Shown here in pieces: positions 44,518 to 58,536 of a DNA stretch of 64,000 bases. How positions within the stretch are numbered: position 1 is the stretch's first letter; each line of letters opens with the position of its first letter. The position numbers were made by a program, and so were the translations under genes. The notes beneath the pieces are model-generated. The model worked only from the letters and a program-made list of their open reading frames with translations, did no database searches and had not been told where the DNA came from. This DNA is from Nocardia vaccinii NBRC 15922 (GTDB lineage Bacteria > Actinomycetota > Actinomycetes > Mycobacteriales > Mycobacteriaceae), in NCBI RefSeq assembly GCF_001613305.1, contig NZ_BDCC01000002.1, positions 1 through 64,000 of the forward strand, in the 5' to 3' direction.

Positions 44518-45591
44518 TCAGCGCCCGTCCAGGCGGTAGATCCGCAAGTCCTCCGGGACGCCGCTGAGCGGTGCGGCGAACAGGCCGCGGCGATAGGGCC
44601 TCGCGGTGTAGCCGAGGTCGGCGAGGGTCTCCGGGCGCAGCGCATCCAGGGTGGTCTGCGAGATCATCGTGTTGCCGTTGCCGCCGGCCTCCATCACGCG
44701 GGCCGCGATGGTGACGTCGACGCCCAGCCAGTCGCCGCCGAACTCGCGCGGCGAACCGGTGTGCAGGCCGATCCGCATCTGCGGCCGGTAACCCGGCACG
44801 TCCAGCGCGGTCAACTGCCGTTTCGCGGCGAGAGCGGCGCGCACGGCGGCATCCGGACTCAGGAAGACCGCCATCACTCCGTCACCCATGCGTTTGATCA
44901 CCCGGCCGCCGCGGTCCACGATCGGCGGTTCGATCGCCGTCGCGACCCGGCGCAGGAATTCCAGCGTCGCCTCGTCCCCGGCGGTCAGCGACCAGCGGGA
45001 GAACGACACCAGATCGGTGAACATCACAGTTACCGGCTCGCTACCTTTTCCGCGGCCGACCCGCTCCAACATCGCCTGCCAGACCTGCAGCGCGCCGAGA
45101 CCGATCTCCTTGGCCGCACTGGGCGTATCGCCCACCAGTTTGTCCGCCGCACGCGCCACCGCCTGCGGCCCGCCGGGTCCGGAGACCGACAGCGGATCAC
45201 CGAAAGCCGGGTCACCGGGCAGGTTTTCGCGCGCCTTGCGGATCACGCCGATCAGATCCGTCCGCTGATTCGCCGCGGACATGAGCGCGGACAGCTGTCC
45301 GGCTCGTAACCGGGCACTCGACCGGCGACCGTTCGGCTCGGCATCGACCGGCGTGAGCGGAATCACCACCTCCGGACCGGTTTCCGCATGTCCGTCCCGC
45401 GACGGCGATTCGCCGTCCACGACTTCGTCACTCTCGCCGCCCCGCTGCGATCGCCCCCGCTCGCGACGGCCGGAGGGATTTCCGGCATCGCCGGCGCGAC
45501 GCGCGTTTTCGCCGTCGGCGGAGGGGGATTCACTCACGCTCCGAGGGTATCTCAGACGCCCCCCGGCAGGTAGATCGTCGATAATCGCCAC
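44518..45591 (-). CDS. Class III adenylate/guanylate cyclase
   Basis: A 357-residue protein with an N-terminal basic, Ser/Arg/Asp-rich, apparently disordered segment (about 1-90). A small alpha-helical portion and a C-terminal class III cyclase domain (about 180-350) follow. Metal-binding Asp residues are in VTVMFTDLVSF and MGDGVMAVF, and a purine-selecting Lys is in RVIKRMGDG. The transition-state Arg is present in TIAARVMEAG, but the usual Asn before it is Thr. This might lower activity or alter specificity. The start GTG at 45591 follows GGGAGGTGAAC. Confidence 0.82.
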   Translation of the reverse strand: MAIIDDLPAGGRLRYPRSVSESPSADGENARRAGDAGNPSGRRERGRSQRGGESDEVVDGESPSRDGHAETGPEVVIPLTPVDAEPNGRRSSARLRAGQLSALMSAANQRTDLIGVIRKARENLPGDPAFGDPLSVSGPGGPQAVARAADKLVGDTPSAAKEIGLGALQVWQAMLERVGRGKGSEPVTVMFTDLVSFSRWSLTAGDEATLEFLRRVATAIEPPIVDRGGRVIKRMGDGVMAVFLSPDAAVRAALAAKRQLTALDVPGYRPQMRIGLHTGSPREFGGDWLGVDVTIAARVMEAGGNGNTMISQTTLDALRPETLADLGYTARPYRRGLFAAPLSGVPEDLRIYRLDGR

Positions 45592-45875
45592 CGTTCACCT
45601 CCCGATCGGACGGAGCGAACACAGCATTGGGTCCGCCGATGGATAGCGTGTGGTTGCTGAACCGATGCTACGCACCGGTATTTCAGTGTGGAAGAGCTGT
45701 CCGCAACAGTTAACCGAGGATTTCCATATGCCATCGACCCGATGCGCCGAAACGCATCGGGCCGATGGTGGTCACGCCGAACGGGCAGTGTCCGACGTGA
45801 CCGGGTGCGGCGGCCGCCCGACGCGGCCGCTTCCCGTCCCGGGCAGCGAGGGAGCTCCCGGGGAGCCGTGCGGGC
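45592..45875. other. Intergenic region between the ABC permease and the cyclase gene
   Basis: Roughly 280 nt with no supported gene. It should contain the cyclase promoter; a possible -10 for that gene was not identified. No hairpin with a convincing stem was found by eye. Confidence 0.5.
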
Positions 45876-46694
45876 TCAGGCGTCGCGTTTGTTCATCACG
45901 AACAGAGCCGCGCCGAAGATGATCGCCACGATGGCCGCGAAATACACCAGCCCGCCCCACGGACCCCAGTGCCAGGGCAGATCGCCGCCCCCCGCGGTGC
46001 CCAGGAATCGTCCGGCGTTCTGGAACGGCAGGAAGACCTCGATATTCCGCCCGACCTTGCCGAACGCGCCGACGATCGGCTCGATCAGCACCGGCCACAC
46101 GATCAGCAGCGACAGCGCACCGGCCGACTGCCGGATCAGCGCACCCACGCCGACCGAGAGGAATACCACCAGCGCGACGAAGATCGGCACCGCGTAGAAC
46201 ACGTGCGCGTCACCGTGCGCCAGGCTCATGTTCCGGCCGGCGTCCCGGGAGAGCATCAGTTTGAAGATGAAGAAGCTCAGGAAGGTCAGCGCCACCGAGA
46301 GCACCGCGGCCGCCACCGCGATCAGCCCGGCCTTGGCGAGCAGGACGCCGGTGCGGTTCGGCGCGGCCAGGAACGTCGCGCGGATCGTCCCGAAGCGGTA
46401 CTCACTGGTGATCGCCAGCGCGGCCAAGATCATGATCATGATGTAGCCGAATCCGGGCATGCCCTGCGAGGCTCCGGTGATCCCCAGTCCCGCAATGGAA
46501 TTCCCCGGCGCGGGATCTTCGGCGATCATCGGATGCCCGCCGGCGAGCTGCCGGTGGTACTCGTTGACGCTGACGTTGACCAGCAGGCTGAACAGCGCCG
46601 CCATGCCGAGGGCGAACACGATGGTCAGCGCCGTACACCACATCGGCGACCGGGTCGAGGTGAGTTTGATCCGTTCCGCCGTCAATACGCCCAT
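45876..46694 (-). CDS. ABC-2 type transporter permease
   Basis: A 272-residue integral membrane protein with about six transmembrane helices: AERIKLTSTRSPMWCTALTI at the N-terminus, typical of ABC-2 permeases, and TSEYRFGTIRATFLAAPNR, the conserved cytoplasmic block. It partners the ATPase upstream (one-nucleotide TGATG overlap) to export an unknown substrate. A length of 272 fits a half-transporter that dimerises. Confidence 0.88.
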   Translation of the reverse strand: MGVLTAERIKLTSTRSPMWCTALTIVFALGMAALFSLLVNVSVNEYHRQLAGGHPMIAEDPAPGNSIAGLGITGASQGMPGFGYIMIMILAALAITSEYRFGTIRATFLAAPNRTGVLLAKAGLIAVAAAVLSVALTFLSFFIFKLMLSRDAGRNMSLAHGDAHVFYAVPIFVALVVFLSVGVGALIRQSAGALSLLIVWPVLIEPIVGAFGKVGRNIEVFLPFQNAGRFLGTAGGGDLPWHWGPWGGLVYFAAIVAIIFGAALFVMNKRDA

Positions 46695-47665
46695 CAGAGC
46701 GCACCTCCCATCACCTGATCGAAGCCTTCGCCGTGGTACTGCACCGCACCTCCGGTCAGCCGCATGAACGCCTCCTCGAGCGAAGCACGTTGCGGCGCGA
46801 GCTCGTACAGGATGATGCCGTTCGCACCGGCCAATTCGCCTATGGCATCGCTGGTTTCGCCGATGACCGTGAGCGCCGGAACCGGATCCACGGGCCGGCC
46901 GTCGGGACCGACGCGCTCGTTCCCGTCCTCGCGCACCGTCATCCCCTTGGAGGTCAGCAGGCTACGCAGCTGATCCAATTGCGGACTACGCACGCGCACA
47001 GTCGATTCCGAGGCGCGCTCGATGAAATCGGCGGTACTGGTGTCGGCGATGAGTTTGCCGCGGCCGATCACGATCAGATGATCGGCGGTCTGCGCCATCT
47101 CCGAGAGCAGATGGCTCGACACCAGCACGGTGCGGCCCTCCGCGGCCAGCCGTTGCATGAACCGCCGGATCCACAGGATGCCCTCCGGGTCCAGGCCGTT
47201 CACCGGCTCGTCGAACAGCAGGATCTGCGGATCACCCAGCAGTGCGGCGGCCAGCCCGAGCCGCTGGGACATGCCGAGGGAGAACCCGCCGGCCTTCTTG
47301 TCCGCCGCCTCGGCGAGGCCGACCAGTCGCAGCACCTCCTCCACCCGGGTGCCGGGCAGATCGTTGGAGGCGGCGAGCCAGCGCAGATGTGCCCGCGCCG
47401 ACCGGTTCGGATGCACCCATTTGGCGTCCAGCAGCGCGCCCACGATGTGCAGCGGATGATCCAGTTGCTGATACGGCTTCCCGTCGACCAGCGCGACACC
47501 GGCCGTCGGCCGGTCCAACCCCAGGATCATCCGCATCGTGGTCGATTTGCCCGCACCGTTCGGACCGAGGAATCCGGTCACCTGGCCGGGCTCGACCTTG
47601 AAGGACAGATCGTCGACCGCGACGGTCGCACCGAACCGCTTGGTCAAGCCCTTGACTTCGATCAT
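46694..47665 (-). CDS. ABC transporter ATP-binding protein
   Basis: A 323-residue ATPase. The Walker A is GPNGAGKSTTM and the signature is FSLGMSQRLGLAAALLG. The Walker B is ILLFDEPVNGLDPEGI, and the H-loop is VSSHLLSEM. The C-terminal 100 residues, past residue 220, form the extra domain common to DrrA/CcmA-like exporters. ATG at 47665 was chosen since the longer frame runs through a dispersed repeat. It is translated just ahead of the permease. Confidence 0.9.
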   Translation of the reverse strand: MIEVKGLTKRFGATVAVDDLSFKVEPGQVTGFLGPNGAGKSTTMRMILGLDRPTAGVALVDGKPYQQLDHPLHIVGALLDAKWVHPNRSARAHLRWLAASNDLPGTRVEEVLRLVGLAEAADKKAGGFSLGMSQRLGLAAALLGDPQILLFDEPVNGLDPEGILWIRRFMQRLAAEGRTVLVSSHLLSEMAQTADHLIVIGRGKLIADTSTADFIERASESTVRVRSPQLDQLRSLLTSKGMTVREDGNERVGPDGRPVDPVPALTVIGETSDAIGELAGANGIILYELAPQRASLEEAFMRLTGGAVQYHGEGFDQVMGGAL

Positions 47666-47750
47666 GCGACCAGTCTGCCGACAATCCCCCGCCCGACCAT
47701 CGCTCCCAGGTCGCGAGTCGGTCATCCTCGAGGATGAGTCTCCAGTCTTC

Positions 47751-47872
47751 GGCCTCCGCTCCGCTCCGGCAGGGCCACGGCCCCCAAAGGCTCGATTCTT
47801 CCCTCCCCCCACTCCTCCGCTTCGCTCCCCCACTCCGGTCAGTCCAGAATCGACCCGGGCCGCGGCCTCGAT
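47751..47872 (+). repeat. Dispersed intergenic repeat copy
   Basis: GGCCTCCGCTCCG, CAGGGCCACGGCCCCC, AAAGGCTCGATTCTTCCCTCC, ACTCCTCCGCTTCGCTCCCC, GGTCAGTCCAGAATCGACCC and GGGCCGCGGCCTCGATA. It aligns with the copy at 44079 nearly end to end. It sits between the ABC ATPase gene and thiG. Confidence 0.85.
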
Positions 47873-47924
47873 ATCGACAGCCGCGGCGCGGGAGAGGTGC
47901 GTGCCGGAACGGCCGTGTGTCCGG

Positions 47925-48918
<994 letters not shown>

Positions 48919-48921
48919 CGA

Positions 48922-50034
48922 TTACCTCCTGCCGAGGGCGCCGGTGAGCTCGGCGGCGCCGGGGTGAGTGGGGGATGCCTGTGGTGGAAAGCGTTGCGGA
49001 TCAGCTACTTTCGCCTCGGGGAGCAGATCGTCGGCGAGCAGAGCCAGCACCGCGTCGACGGTGAGCGGCACTCCCAGGATGCCGTTGCGGCCGTGTCCGG
49101 CGGCCACCACGACGCGCTCGCTCAATCGGCCGATCAGCGGCAGGTTGTCCGGGGTCGCGGGCCGCGATCCGGCGCTCGCCTCGGCCAGTTCGTATTCGCC
49201 GAGCGCGGGCAGTACGGCCTCGGCGTCGGCGATCAGATCGCGCACGCCGGCGACGGTCACCGCGGTGTCGAAACCGGCCTCGTACTGGGTCGCGCCGACG
49301 ACGATGCCGTCCGCTCGCGGGACCAGATAGATCGGACGGCCGTGCACGCGGGCGCGGATGACGCGTCGCGGGGGCGGTGGCGCGCCCGGACGATGACGTA
49401 GGCGCAGGATTTCGCCCTTCAACGGGCGTACCGGGAGTCCGGGCCACAGCCGGGCGGCAGCCGCACCCGCCGCGAGGACGATTCGGTCGAATTCGAGGTC
49501 GGCCAGGTTGTCCACAGTCTCCAGTCTCATGTGGACACCGGACTGTTCACAAGCTTGCCGCAGGGCATCGACAACGATCCGGTTGTCCACAGCCGGTTCG
49601 GTGGGTGCGAGCAGTCCCGCGCGGGCGGTGCGCGCCAGACCCGGCTCGGCCGCCCGCACTCCGGCCCGGTCCAACAGCTCGAGCCGATGGCCGTGGCCAC
49701 CGACGAAATCCGCGATGGTGCGCAGGTCGGCCGCGTCGGCGGCGTCCAACGCGACGGTTACGGTCTCGTCCGCGACGAAGACCGGAACGCCCGTCACCGC
49801 CGCGAGTCGCGCACCGAATTCGGGCCAGCGCGCCAGCGAGGCCGCACCGAATTGCAGCGGCGCCTCTTCACCGGGCCAGCCCTCGGACAACGGAGCCAGC
49901 ATGCCCCCGGCTACCCAGGACGCACCGGATCCGGGCGCCGGATCGAAGATGGTGACCTCCCACCCGGCCTCGGCAGCGCGCCACGCCACTGCCGAACCGA
50001 TCACACCCCCACCCACGACGGCCAACGTTCGCAT
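48922..50034 (-). CDS. thiO: Glycine oxidase
   Basis: A 370-residue FAD-dependent oxidase that makes dehydroglycine for thiazole formation. The N-terminal Rossmann motif is [21 protein letters not shown]-terminal GRP-like features include PYGHGRNGI-type [20 protein letters not shown] at 50034 starts the Rossmann fold directly with [10 protein letters not shown]. Upstream, GAGGTGAAGGT fits the ribosome site. The sequence up to thiE has no recognisable TPP riboswitch. Confidence 0.92.
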   Translation of the reverse strand: MRTLAVVGGGVIGSAVAWRAAEAGWEVTIFDPAPGSGASWVAGGMLAPLSEGWPGEEAPLQFGAASLARWPEFGARLAAVTGVPVFVADETVTVALDAADAADLRTIADFVGGHGHRLELLDRAGVRAAEPGLARTARAGLLAPTEPAVDNRIVVDALRQACEQSGVHMRLETVDNLADLEFDRIVLAAGAAAARLWPGLPVRPLKGEILRLRHRPGAPPPPRRVIRARVHGRPIYLVPRADGIVVGATQYEAGFDTAVTVAGVRDLIADAEAVLPALGEYELAEASAGSRPATPDNLPLIGRLSERVVVAAGHGRNGILGVPLTVDAVLALLADDLLPEAKVADPQRFPPQASPTHPGAAELTGALGRR

Positions 50035-50166
50035 ACCTTCACCTCGCTCGGTTCCGCCTCGCGGAATCCGTACGCTGCGGGAACACCCGCATCGGATCGG
50101 CATCACCGCGCGGCCGCCTTCGCAGCGGAGATGCCGGACGTATTTCGTCTCCCACGGTAGCGCGGC

Positions 50167-50172
50167 TACGGT
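50167..50172 (+). promoter_or_regulatory. -10 box for leaderless thiE
   Basis: TACGGT (TANNNT) ends 7 nt before the thiE GTG at 50180, which would place the transcription start near the codon. It is a short motif and could be chance. Confidence 0.3.
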
Positions 50173-50179
50173 CGAGGGC

Positions 50180-50884
50180 GTGCAACCGTCCCACCAGTTC
50201 CGGCCCGTAGCCCCTCGCGAACGTCTCGCCACCGCTCGGCTGTACCTGTGCACAGACGCCCGCCGCGAAAAGGGCGATCTGGCCGCATTCGCCGAAGCCG
50301 CGCTGGCAGGCGGGGTGGACATCATCCAGCTACGCGACAAGGGTTCGGCGGGCGAAAAACAGTTCGGCCCACTGGAAGCACGCGCGGAACTCGGCGCGCT
50401 GGCCGCGCTCGAGGCCGCCGCCCGCCGCCACGGCGCCCTGGTCGCGGTGAACGATCGCGCCGATGTCGCCTTCGCCGCGGGGGCGGACGTGCTGCACCTG
50501 GGCCAGGACGACCTACCGCCCTGGTACGCCCGCCGCATTCTGGGCCCCGACGTCGTGATCGGCCGGTCCACCCACGATCCGTCGCAGGCGAGCAAGGCCA
50601 CCACCGAAGAACACATCGACTACTTCTGCACCGGCCCGGTCTGGACGACCCCGACCAAACCAGGCCGCAGCGCCGCCGGACTCGACCTGGTTCGCAGCGC
50701 CGCCGAGGCCGAGCCGGCCCGCCCATGGTTCGCCATCGGCGGCATCGACGCCGCCCGCCTGCCCGAGGTACTCGACGCGGGCGCCACCCGCATCGTCGTC
50801 GTACGCGCCATCACCGAAGCCGAAGACCCCGAAGCTGCCGCCCGAACCCTCAAATCCCGCCTGGAGGAGAACGCCCCGGCCTGA
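50180..50884 (+). CDS. thiE: Thiamine-phosphate synthase
   Basis: A 234-residue TIM-barrel enzyme joining HMP-PP and the thiazole phosphate. Signatures: [58 protein letters not shown] and WFAIGGIDA. The start was placed at GTG 50180. The frame is open far upstream through thiO antisense, so the exact start is unsure. It is divergent from thiO. Confidence 0.9.
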   Translation: MQPSHQFRPVAPRERLATARLYLCTDARREKGDLAAFAEAALAGGVDIIQLRDKGSAGEKQFGPLEARAELGALAALEAAARRHGALVAVNDRADVAFAAGADVLHLGQDDLPPWYARRILGPDVVIGRSTHDPSQASKATTEEHIDYFCTGPVWTTPTKPGRSAAGLDLVRSAAEAEPARPWFAIGGIDAARLPEVLDAGATRIVVVRAITEAEDPEAAARTLKSRLEENAPA

Positions 50885-51203
50885 TCCGCGTCCCGGTCGC
50901 GGCGAGCCGCTACGGCTGCACACGTCCGGTGCGCATCGTGCACCGATTCCACTGCACCGCAAGGGAAATACGACCGTGCGGCGCGGACCCGGCAGGCGTT
51001 CCGGACCGGGCATCCCGTGGATCACGCCGGCGTTCGACCGGTCCCCGCGCCGAACACCACGGATCGCCCCGACCGGCATCCGGGTCCGGCGCACACGCCC
51101 GGAATTCCGGAACGATTCCGCTCGCACCCGAACTACGTATCCGCACATCGCAGTATCCGCACATCGCACCCCGGGGTACGAGTGCGCGGGCCCGCCCGGC
51201 AGG
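50885..51203. other. Intergenic region between thiE and the Nudix gene
   Basis: About 320 nt between convergent genes with no supported gene. It contains a short tandem repeat TATCCGCACATCGCA at about 51138-51168 (two copies) and imperfect GC-rich repeats. No clear terminator stem was found by eye. Confidence 0.6.
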
Positions 51204-51869
51204 TCAGGCCAGGAGCTGGCTCAGCGTGAGATACAACACATCTGTGGGCGAACCACCGTTCGGCCCCGCGGATTCGGTGACGCAGACCCGGCGACCTTCG
51301 CGCTCCTCGGTGTGCAACCACAGGAAGCCATGATCGGCGAGGTCCAGCGTGCGGGGCAGGATGGCGGCGAGTTCGGCGGCTTCGGGCAGGCCGGCCAGGC
51401 CGACGCGGGCGGGTTGGGCCCGCAGCAGAGGCCAGGCGGCGGCGAATCCGGGGTGCAGGGGGCGGGCGTCGACCTCGGCCTCGGGGACCCAGGCCAGTTC
51501 GGCACTTTCCATATTCGCGATGGTCGCCACCGGCTCGGCGATATCGGCGACGACGGTGGTGTAGATCCAGCCGCTGGGCGCGGTCGCGGTGATGCGGCTA
51601 CCGCGCACACGCACCGCGTCCGGAACGATTCCGGCCTCCTCGTATGCCTCACGCACCGCGGCGCTCTCGCTGGTCTCGTGTGAATCGCGGGCTCCGCCGG
51701 GCAGCGCCCAGGTACCGCCCTGATGGCTCCAGGGCGCGCGATGCTGCATCAACACCACCGCACCGCCGCCGGGCGCGGGCGCGCGGAGCAAAAGTCCGGC
51801 GGCCCCGAACAACCCCCACTGCCGCGTCCCGTCGGGGCTGCTCAGAAAGCCGTCTCCGTCACCGCGCAT
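51204..51869 (-). CDS. mutT3: MutT3-like Nudix hydrolase
   Basis: A 221-residue phosphohydrolase. The Nudix box is complete: GARDSHE, then TSESAAV, then REAYEEAGI (GX5EX7REUXEEXGU). Its position between thiE and glnX matches Rv0413, MutT3, which hydrolyses oxidised nucleotides such as 8-oxo-dGTP. The substrate here is inferred. ATG at 51869 is preceded by GAGGCGAG. The C-terminal half is longer than the minimal fold. Confidence 0.87.
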   Translation of the reverse strand: MRGDGDGFLSSPDGTRQWGLFGAAGLLLRAPAPGGGAVVLMQHRAPWSHQGGTWALPGGARDSHETSESAAVREAYEEAGIVPDAVRVRGSRITATAPSGWIYTTVVADIAEPVATIANMESAELAWVPEAEVDARPLHPGFAAAWPLLRAQPARVGLAGLPEAAELAAILPRTLDLADHGFLWLHTEEREGRRVCVTESAGPNGGSPTDVLYLTLSQLLA

Positions 51870-52027
51870 ACTCGCCTCGTCCCATCCTCGCCCGCGTCGA
51901 TCGCGCGTTCCCCGGCCGCTCCGACGAAAAATGTCGGGCCGACTGGGCGATACACCCGCGCGACATCGCCACGACCACAATAAGCTCTACCGGCACGGCC
52001 CTCGTCGGCGATGGAACGGAGGTGACC

Positions 52028-53368
52028 ATGACCCGGACCGCGCAACCGCGTTTGGACGAGCTGACGCCGCGCGCCGCGGCGGCCGCCGTACGCCGTCAGA
52101 TCGACGCCACCGATATGCGCTCCTTCGCCCGGTCCTCACCCGCGAAACTCATTGCCGTCGGCTTGATTCTGCTCGGCCTGTGCCTGATCGCGGGCGTGGT
52201 GACCGCCTCGGAGGTGAGCAACCGCCAGCACGCGCTGCAATATCTGCTCGACGATGCCGAGCCGGACGCGAATTCCGCTCAGCGCCTGTACACCTCGCTG
52301 TCGGTCGCCGACGCCGAGGCAGGCACCGCGTTCATCTTCGGCGGCCTGGAACCCGCGGACGTCCTGAACGCCTACAACCAGGCGATCGGCGACGCGGCGG
52401 CCGAACTGGTCGCGCAGTCCAGTCACGATTCTGCGGGCGCGAACGACCCCGACGCCGCGCTGCGCACCGGAATCGCCACCGAGATGCCGGTCTACACCGA
52501 GCTGGTCCAGACTGCCCGGACCAACAATCGCCTCGGACATCCCGTCGGCGCGGCCTATCTGAGTGAAGCGTCGAATCTGATGCAGACCAAGATGCTGCGG
52601 ATGGCCCAGGAACTGCAGGAGCATCGCTCGACGGCGATCTCGGACACCCAGCGGCGGCATGTGCGTCCGCCGTGGCTGGCCATCATCCTGCCGGTGCTCG
52701 CGCTGGCCGCACTGGTGGCGGCGCAGCTGTATCTGGCGCGGCGCTGGCACCGGGTGCTCAATCCGGGTCTGCTGCTGGCCTCGGGCACACTGGTCGTGTT
52801 GCTGGCGTGGACGGTGACGGCCGGGTCGATCTCGGCGTTGTCCACCACCGACGGCCGCGACGACGGCGCGGTGCCGACCTCCGAGCTGACCGACAGCCGC
52901 ATTCTGACCCAGCAGGCACGGGCCGCGGAAACCCTGAAACTGGTGCGTCGCGACGACAGCGGCGACTACGACCGCATCTACGACAACGCCACCAAGAAGC
53001 TCACCGACCTGCTGACCCGCTATCCGCACGGCGCGCCCGCCTCGGATGACGTCGCCACCGCCCGCACCGCCCTGGACCGTTGGCGGCAGGCGCATCAGCG
53101 GATGACCGACGCCCTCGGTCGCGGCGACTTCCCCGGTGCGGCCACCGTCGCGATCGGGCCAGGCCCCACCGAGGCGACGGCCAGCATGCAGGCCCTCGAT
53201 CACGCCCTTGCCGATGGAATCGGCAAGGCCCGCAACACTTTACGCACCGACATCTCCGACGCCGCCCGCTCCCTGGACGTCCTGTCCCCGGGGGCGCTGA
53301 CGCTCGCGGTCCTGTCCGCCCTGTTCGTGGTGGCCGGGTTGTGGCCACGATTGCGGGAGTACCGTTGA
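52028..53368 (+). CDS. glnX: Membrane sensor GlnX
   Basis: A 446-residue membrane protein, equivalent to Rv0412c (GlnX). It has a first transmembrane helix at about residues 38-60 and an extracytoplasmic helical domain. Two central helices follow (WLAIILPVLALAALVAAQLYL near 218, then LLLASGTLVVLLAWTVTAG), then a second extracytoplasmic part and a C-terminal helix LSPGALTLAVLSALFVVAGL. GlnX is known to link the periplasmic GlnH to PknG in mycobacteria. GGAGGTGACC precedes the ATG. The gene is followed by glnH after an unusual 250-nt gap. Confidence 0.85.
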   Translation: MTRTAQPRLDELTPRAAAAAVRRQIDATDMRSFARSSPAKLIAVGLILLGLCLIAGVVTASEVSNRQHALQYLLDDAEPDANSAQRLYTSLSVADAEAGTAFIFGGLEPADVLNAYNQAIGDAAAELVAQSSHDSAGANDPDAALRTGIATEMPVYTELVQTARTNNRLGHPVGAAYLSEASNLMQTKMLRMAQELQEHRSTAISDTQRRHVRPPWLAIILPVLALAALVAAQLYLARRWHRVLNPGLLLASGTLVVLLAWTVTAGSISALSTTDGRDDGAVPTSELTDSRILTQQARAAETLKLVRRDDSGDYDRIYDNATKKLTDLLTRYPHGAPASDDVATARTALDRWRQAHQRMTDALGRGDFPGAATVAIGPGPTEATASMQALDHALADGIGKARNTLRTDISDAARSLDVLSPGALTLAVLSALFVVAGLWPRLREYR

Positions 53369-53616
53369 GTGACAATCGAATTCGCATCAGCACGTCGATC
53401 GGCCGCGAGCCGGACCGGAACGACGACAGCACAACCATCAGGCGGGAAGACCGTTCGGTGTGCCTCGATTCCGGCCACGAAAATAACTGCCGCGCAGGTG
53501 GAAACGCCGATTCTCGTGGCGGTCGGCGAATTCCGCACAGATCGCACCGCCGGTTCGTAGCCATCGCAACATCGATGCGCGGAACGCAGCGGCATGGTTC
53601 GTGGGCCGACCGAGCG
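53369..53616. other. Gap between glnX and glnH
   Basis: About 250 nt where mycobacteria have nearly adjacent genes. A GTG immediately after the glnX stop opens a 63-codon frame (53369-53560), but it is Arg/Thr/Ser-rich and has no ribosome site or family. It might be an intergenic leader containing a glnH promoter. Confidence 0.5.
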
Positions 53617-57295
<3,679 letters not shown>

Positions 57296-57310
57296 GCGGT
57301 ATCTGCCGCG

Positions 57311-58507
57311 CTAGATGACCAGTGCGGCAGCGGCGCGGGCGATGGCCAGTTCCTCGTTGGTCGGGACGACGAGTACCGGAATCTCGGCACCGGGGGGTGA
57401 GATATACCGGGCCGCACGGTCTTTCGCGGTGTTGCGGGCCGGGTCCACGGCGATGCCGAAGCGGGTCAATCCGGCCAGGGCGTCGGCGCGGACCTGGGGG
57501 CTGTTCTCGCCGACTCCGGCGGTGAAGGTGATCGCGTCGACTTCGCCCAACTCCACCAGATACGCGCCGATATAGCGGCGCAGGCGGTGGATGTAGACCT
57601 CGTAGGCCAGGCTCGCGGCGCGATCTCCGGTGTCGATCAGGCGTCGCAGCTCGCGGAAGTCGTTCACCCCGGACAGGCCCTTGATGCCCGAATTCCGGTT
57701 CAGCATTTCGTCCACGGCGTCGATGTCGAATCCGGCGGTACGCATCAGATGCGCGATGATGCCGGGATCGATATCACCCGAACGGGTACCCATCACCAGG
57801 CCCTCGAGCGGGGTCAGTCCCATACTGGTGTCCACCGCGCGACCGCCGCGGATCGCCGAGGCCGACGCGCCGTTACCCAGATGCAGCACGATCTGGTTCA
57901 CCGCCGACGTATCCCGCCCGAGCAGTTCGGCCACCCGGCCGGAGACGTACTCGTGCGAGGTTCCATGGAATCCGTAACGTCGAATCCCCTGCGCAGCCGC
58001 GACTTTCGCATCGATGGCGTAGGTCTTCGCGGCATCGGGCAACTCGTGGAAGAACGCGGTGTCGAACACCGCGACCTGCGGAACGTCGGGCAGCAGCCGG
58101 CGCGCGGATTCGATGCCGACGACATTGGCCGGATTGTGCAGCGGCGCAAGGGCGGACAGCTCGTCGATCGAGCGCACCACCGCATCGGTGATGAGCGTCG
58201 GCCGGTAGAACACCTCGCCGCCGTGCACCACTCGATGCCCGACCGCGTACAGCCCCTCACCGGTCAGATCGTGCCCATTCTGCGCGAACAGGTCGAACAC
58301 CACTCGCAGTCCCGCCGCGTGGTCCGCGATCGCCCCGTCGTGCTCGAGGGTGCGCCCGTCGCTGTCGTGCTCGACCGTCGTCGCGCCCGGCTCGACCGGC
58401 TCACCGATCCGCGAGACCATGCCCGAGGCCGCGATGTCACCCGAAACCGGATCCAGCAGTTGATATTTGATCGATGACGACCCGGAATTGATCACCAGGA
58501 CCCGCAT
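57311..58507 (-). CDS. ackA: Acetate kinase
   Basis: A 398-residue enzyme interconverting acetate and acetyl phosphate. Signatures: [15 protein letters not shown] at the N-terminus, GHRVVHGGE near residue 85, and FHGTSHEYV. The second ATP-binding region is [23 protein letters not shown] 58507 begins just before the conserved strand; GGGAGG is upstream. A GTG at 58540 overlapping the pta stop is also possible, adding 11 residues. Encoded after pta, as in Rv0408-Rv0409. Confidence 0.93.
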   Translation of the reverse strand: MRVLVINSGSSSIKYQLLDPVSGDIAASGMVSRIGEPVEPGATTVEHDSDGRTLEHDGAIADHAAGLRVVFDLFAQNGHDLTGEGLYAVGHRVVHGGEVFYRPTLITDAVVRSIDELSALAPLHNPANVVGIESARRLLPDVPQVAVFDTAFFHELPDAAKTYAIDAKVAAAQGIRRYGFHGTSHEYVSGRVAELLGRDTSAVNQIVLHLGNGASASAIRGGRAVDTSMGLTPLEGLVMGTRSGDIDPGIIAHLMRTAGFDIDAVDEMLNRNSGIKGLSGVNDFRELRRLIDTGDRAASLAYEVYIHRLRRYIGAYLVELGEVDAITFTAGVGENSPQVRADALAGLTRFGIAVDPARNTAKDRAARYISPPGAEIPVLVVPTNEELAIARAAAALVI

Positions 58508-58536
58508 CATGCCTCCCTGTCCGTCGCGCACGCCGC

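Noticed and set aside
50035..50180. TPP riboswitch upstream of thiO
   Set aside because: It contains some matching short blocks but neither CTGAGA nor the ACCTGA...GTAATGCC part in order.
53369..53560. A 63-codon gene starting right after glnX
   Set aside because: No ribosome site, biased Arg/Thr/Ser composition and no family match; kept only as an open question about the gap.
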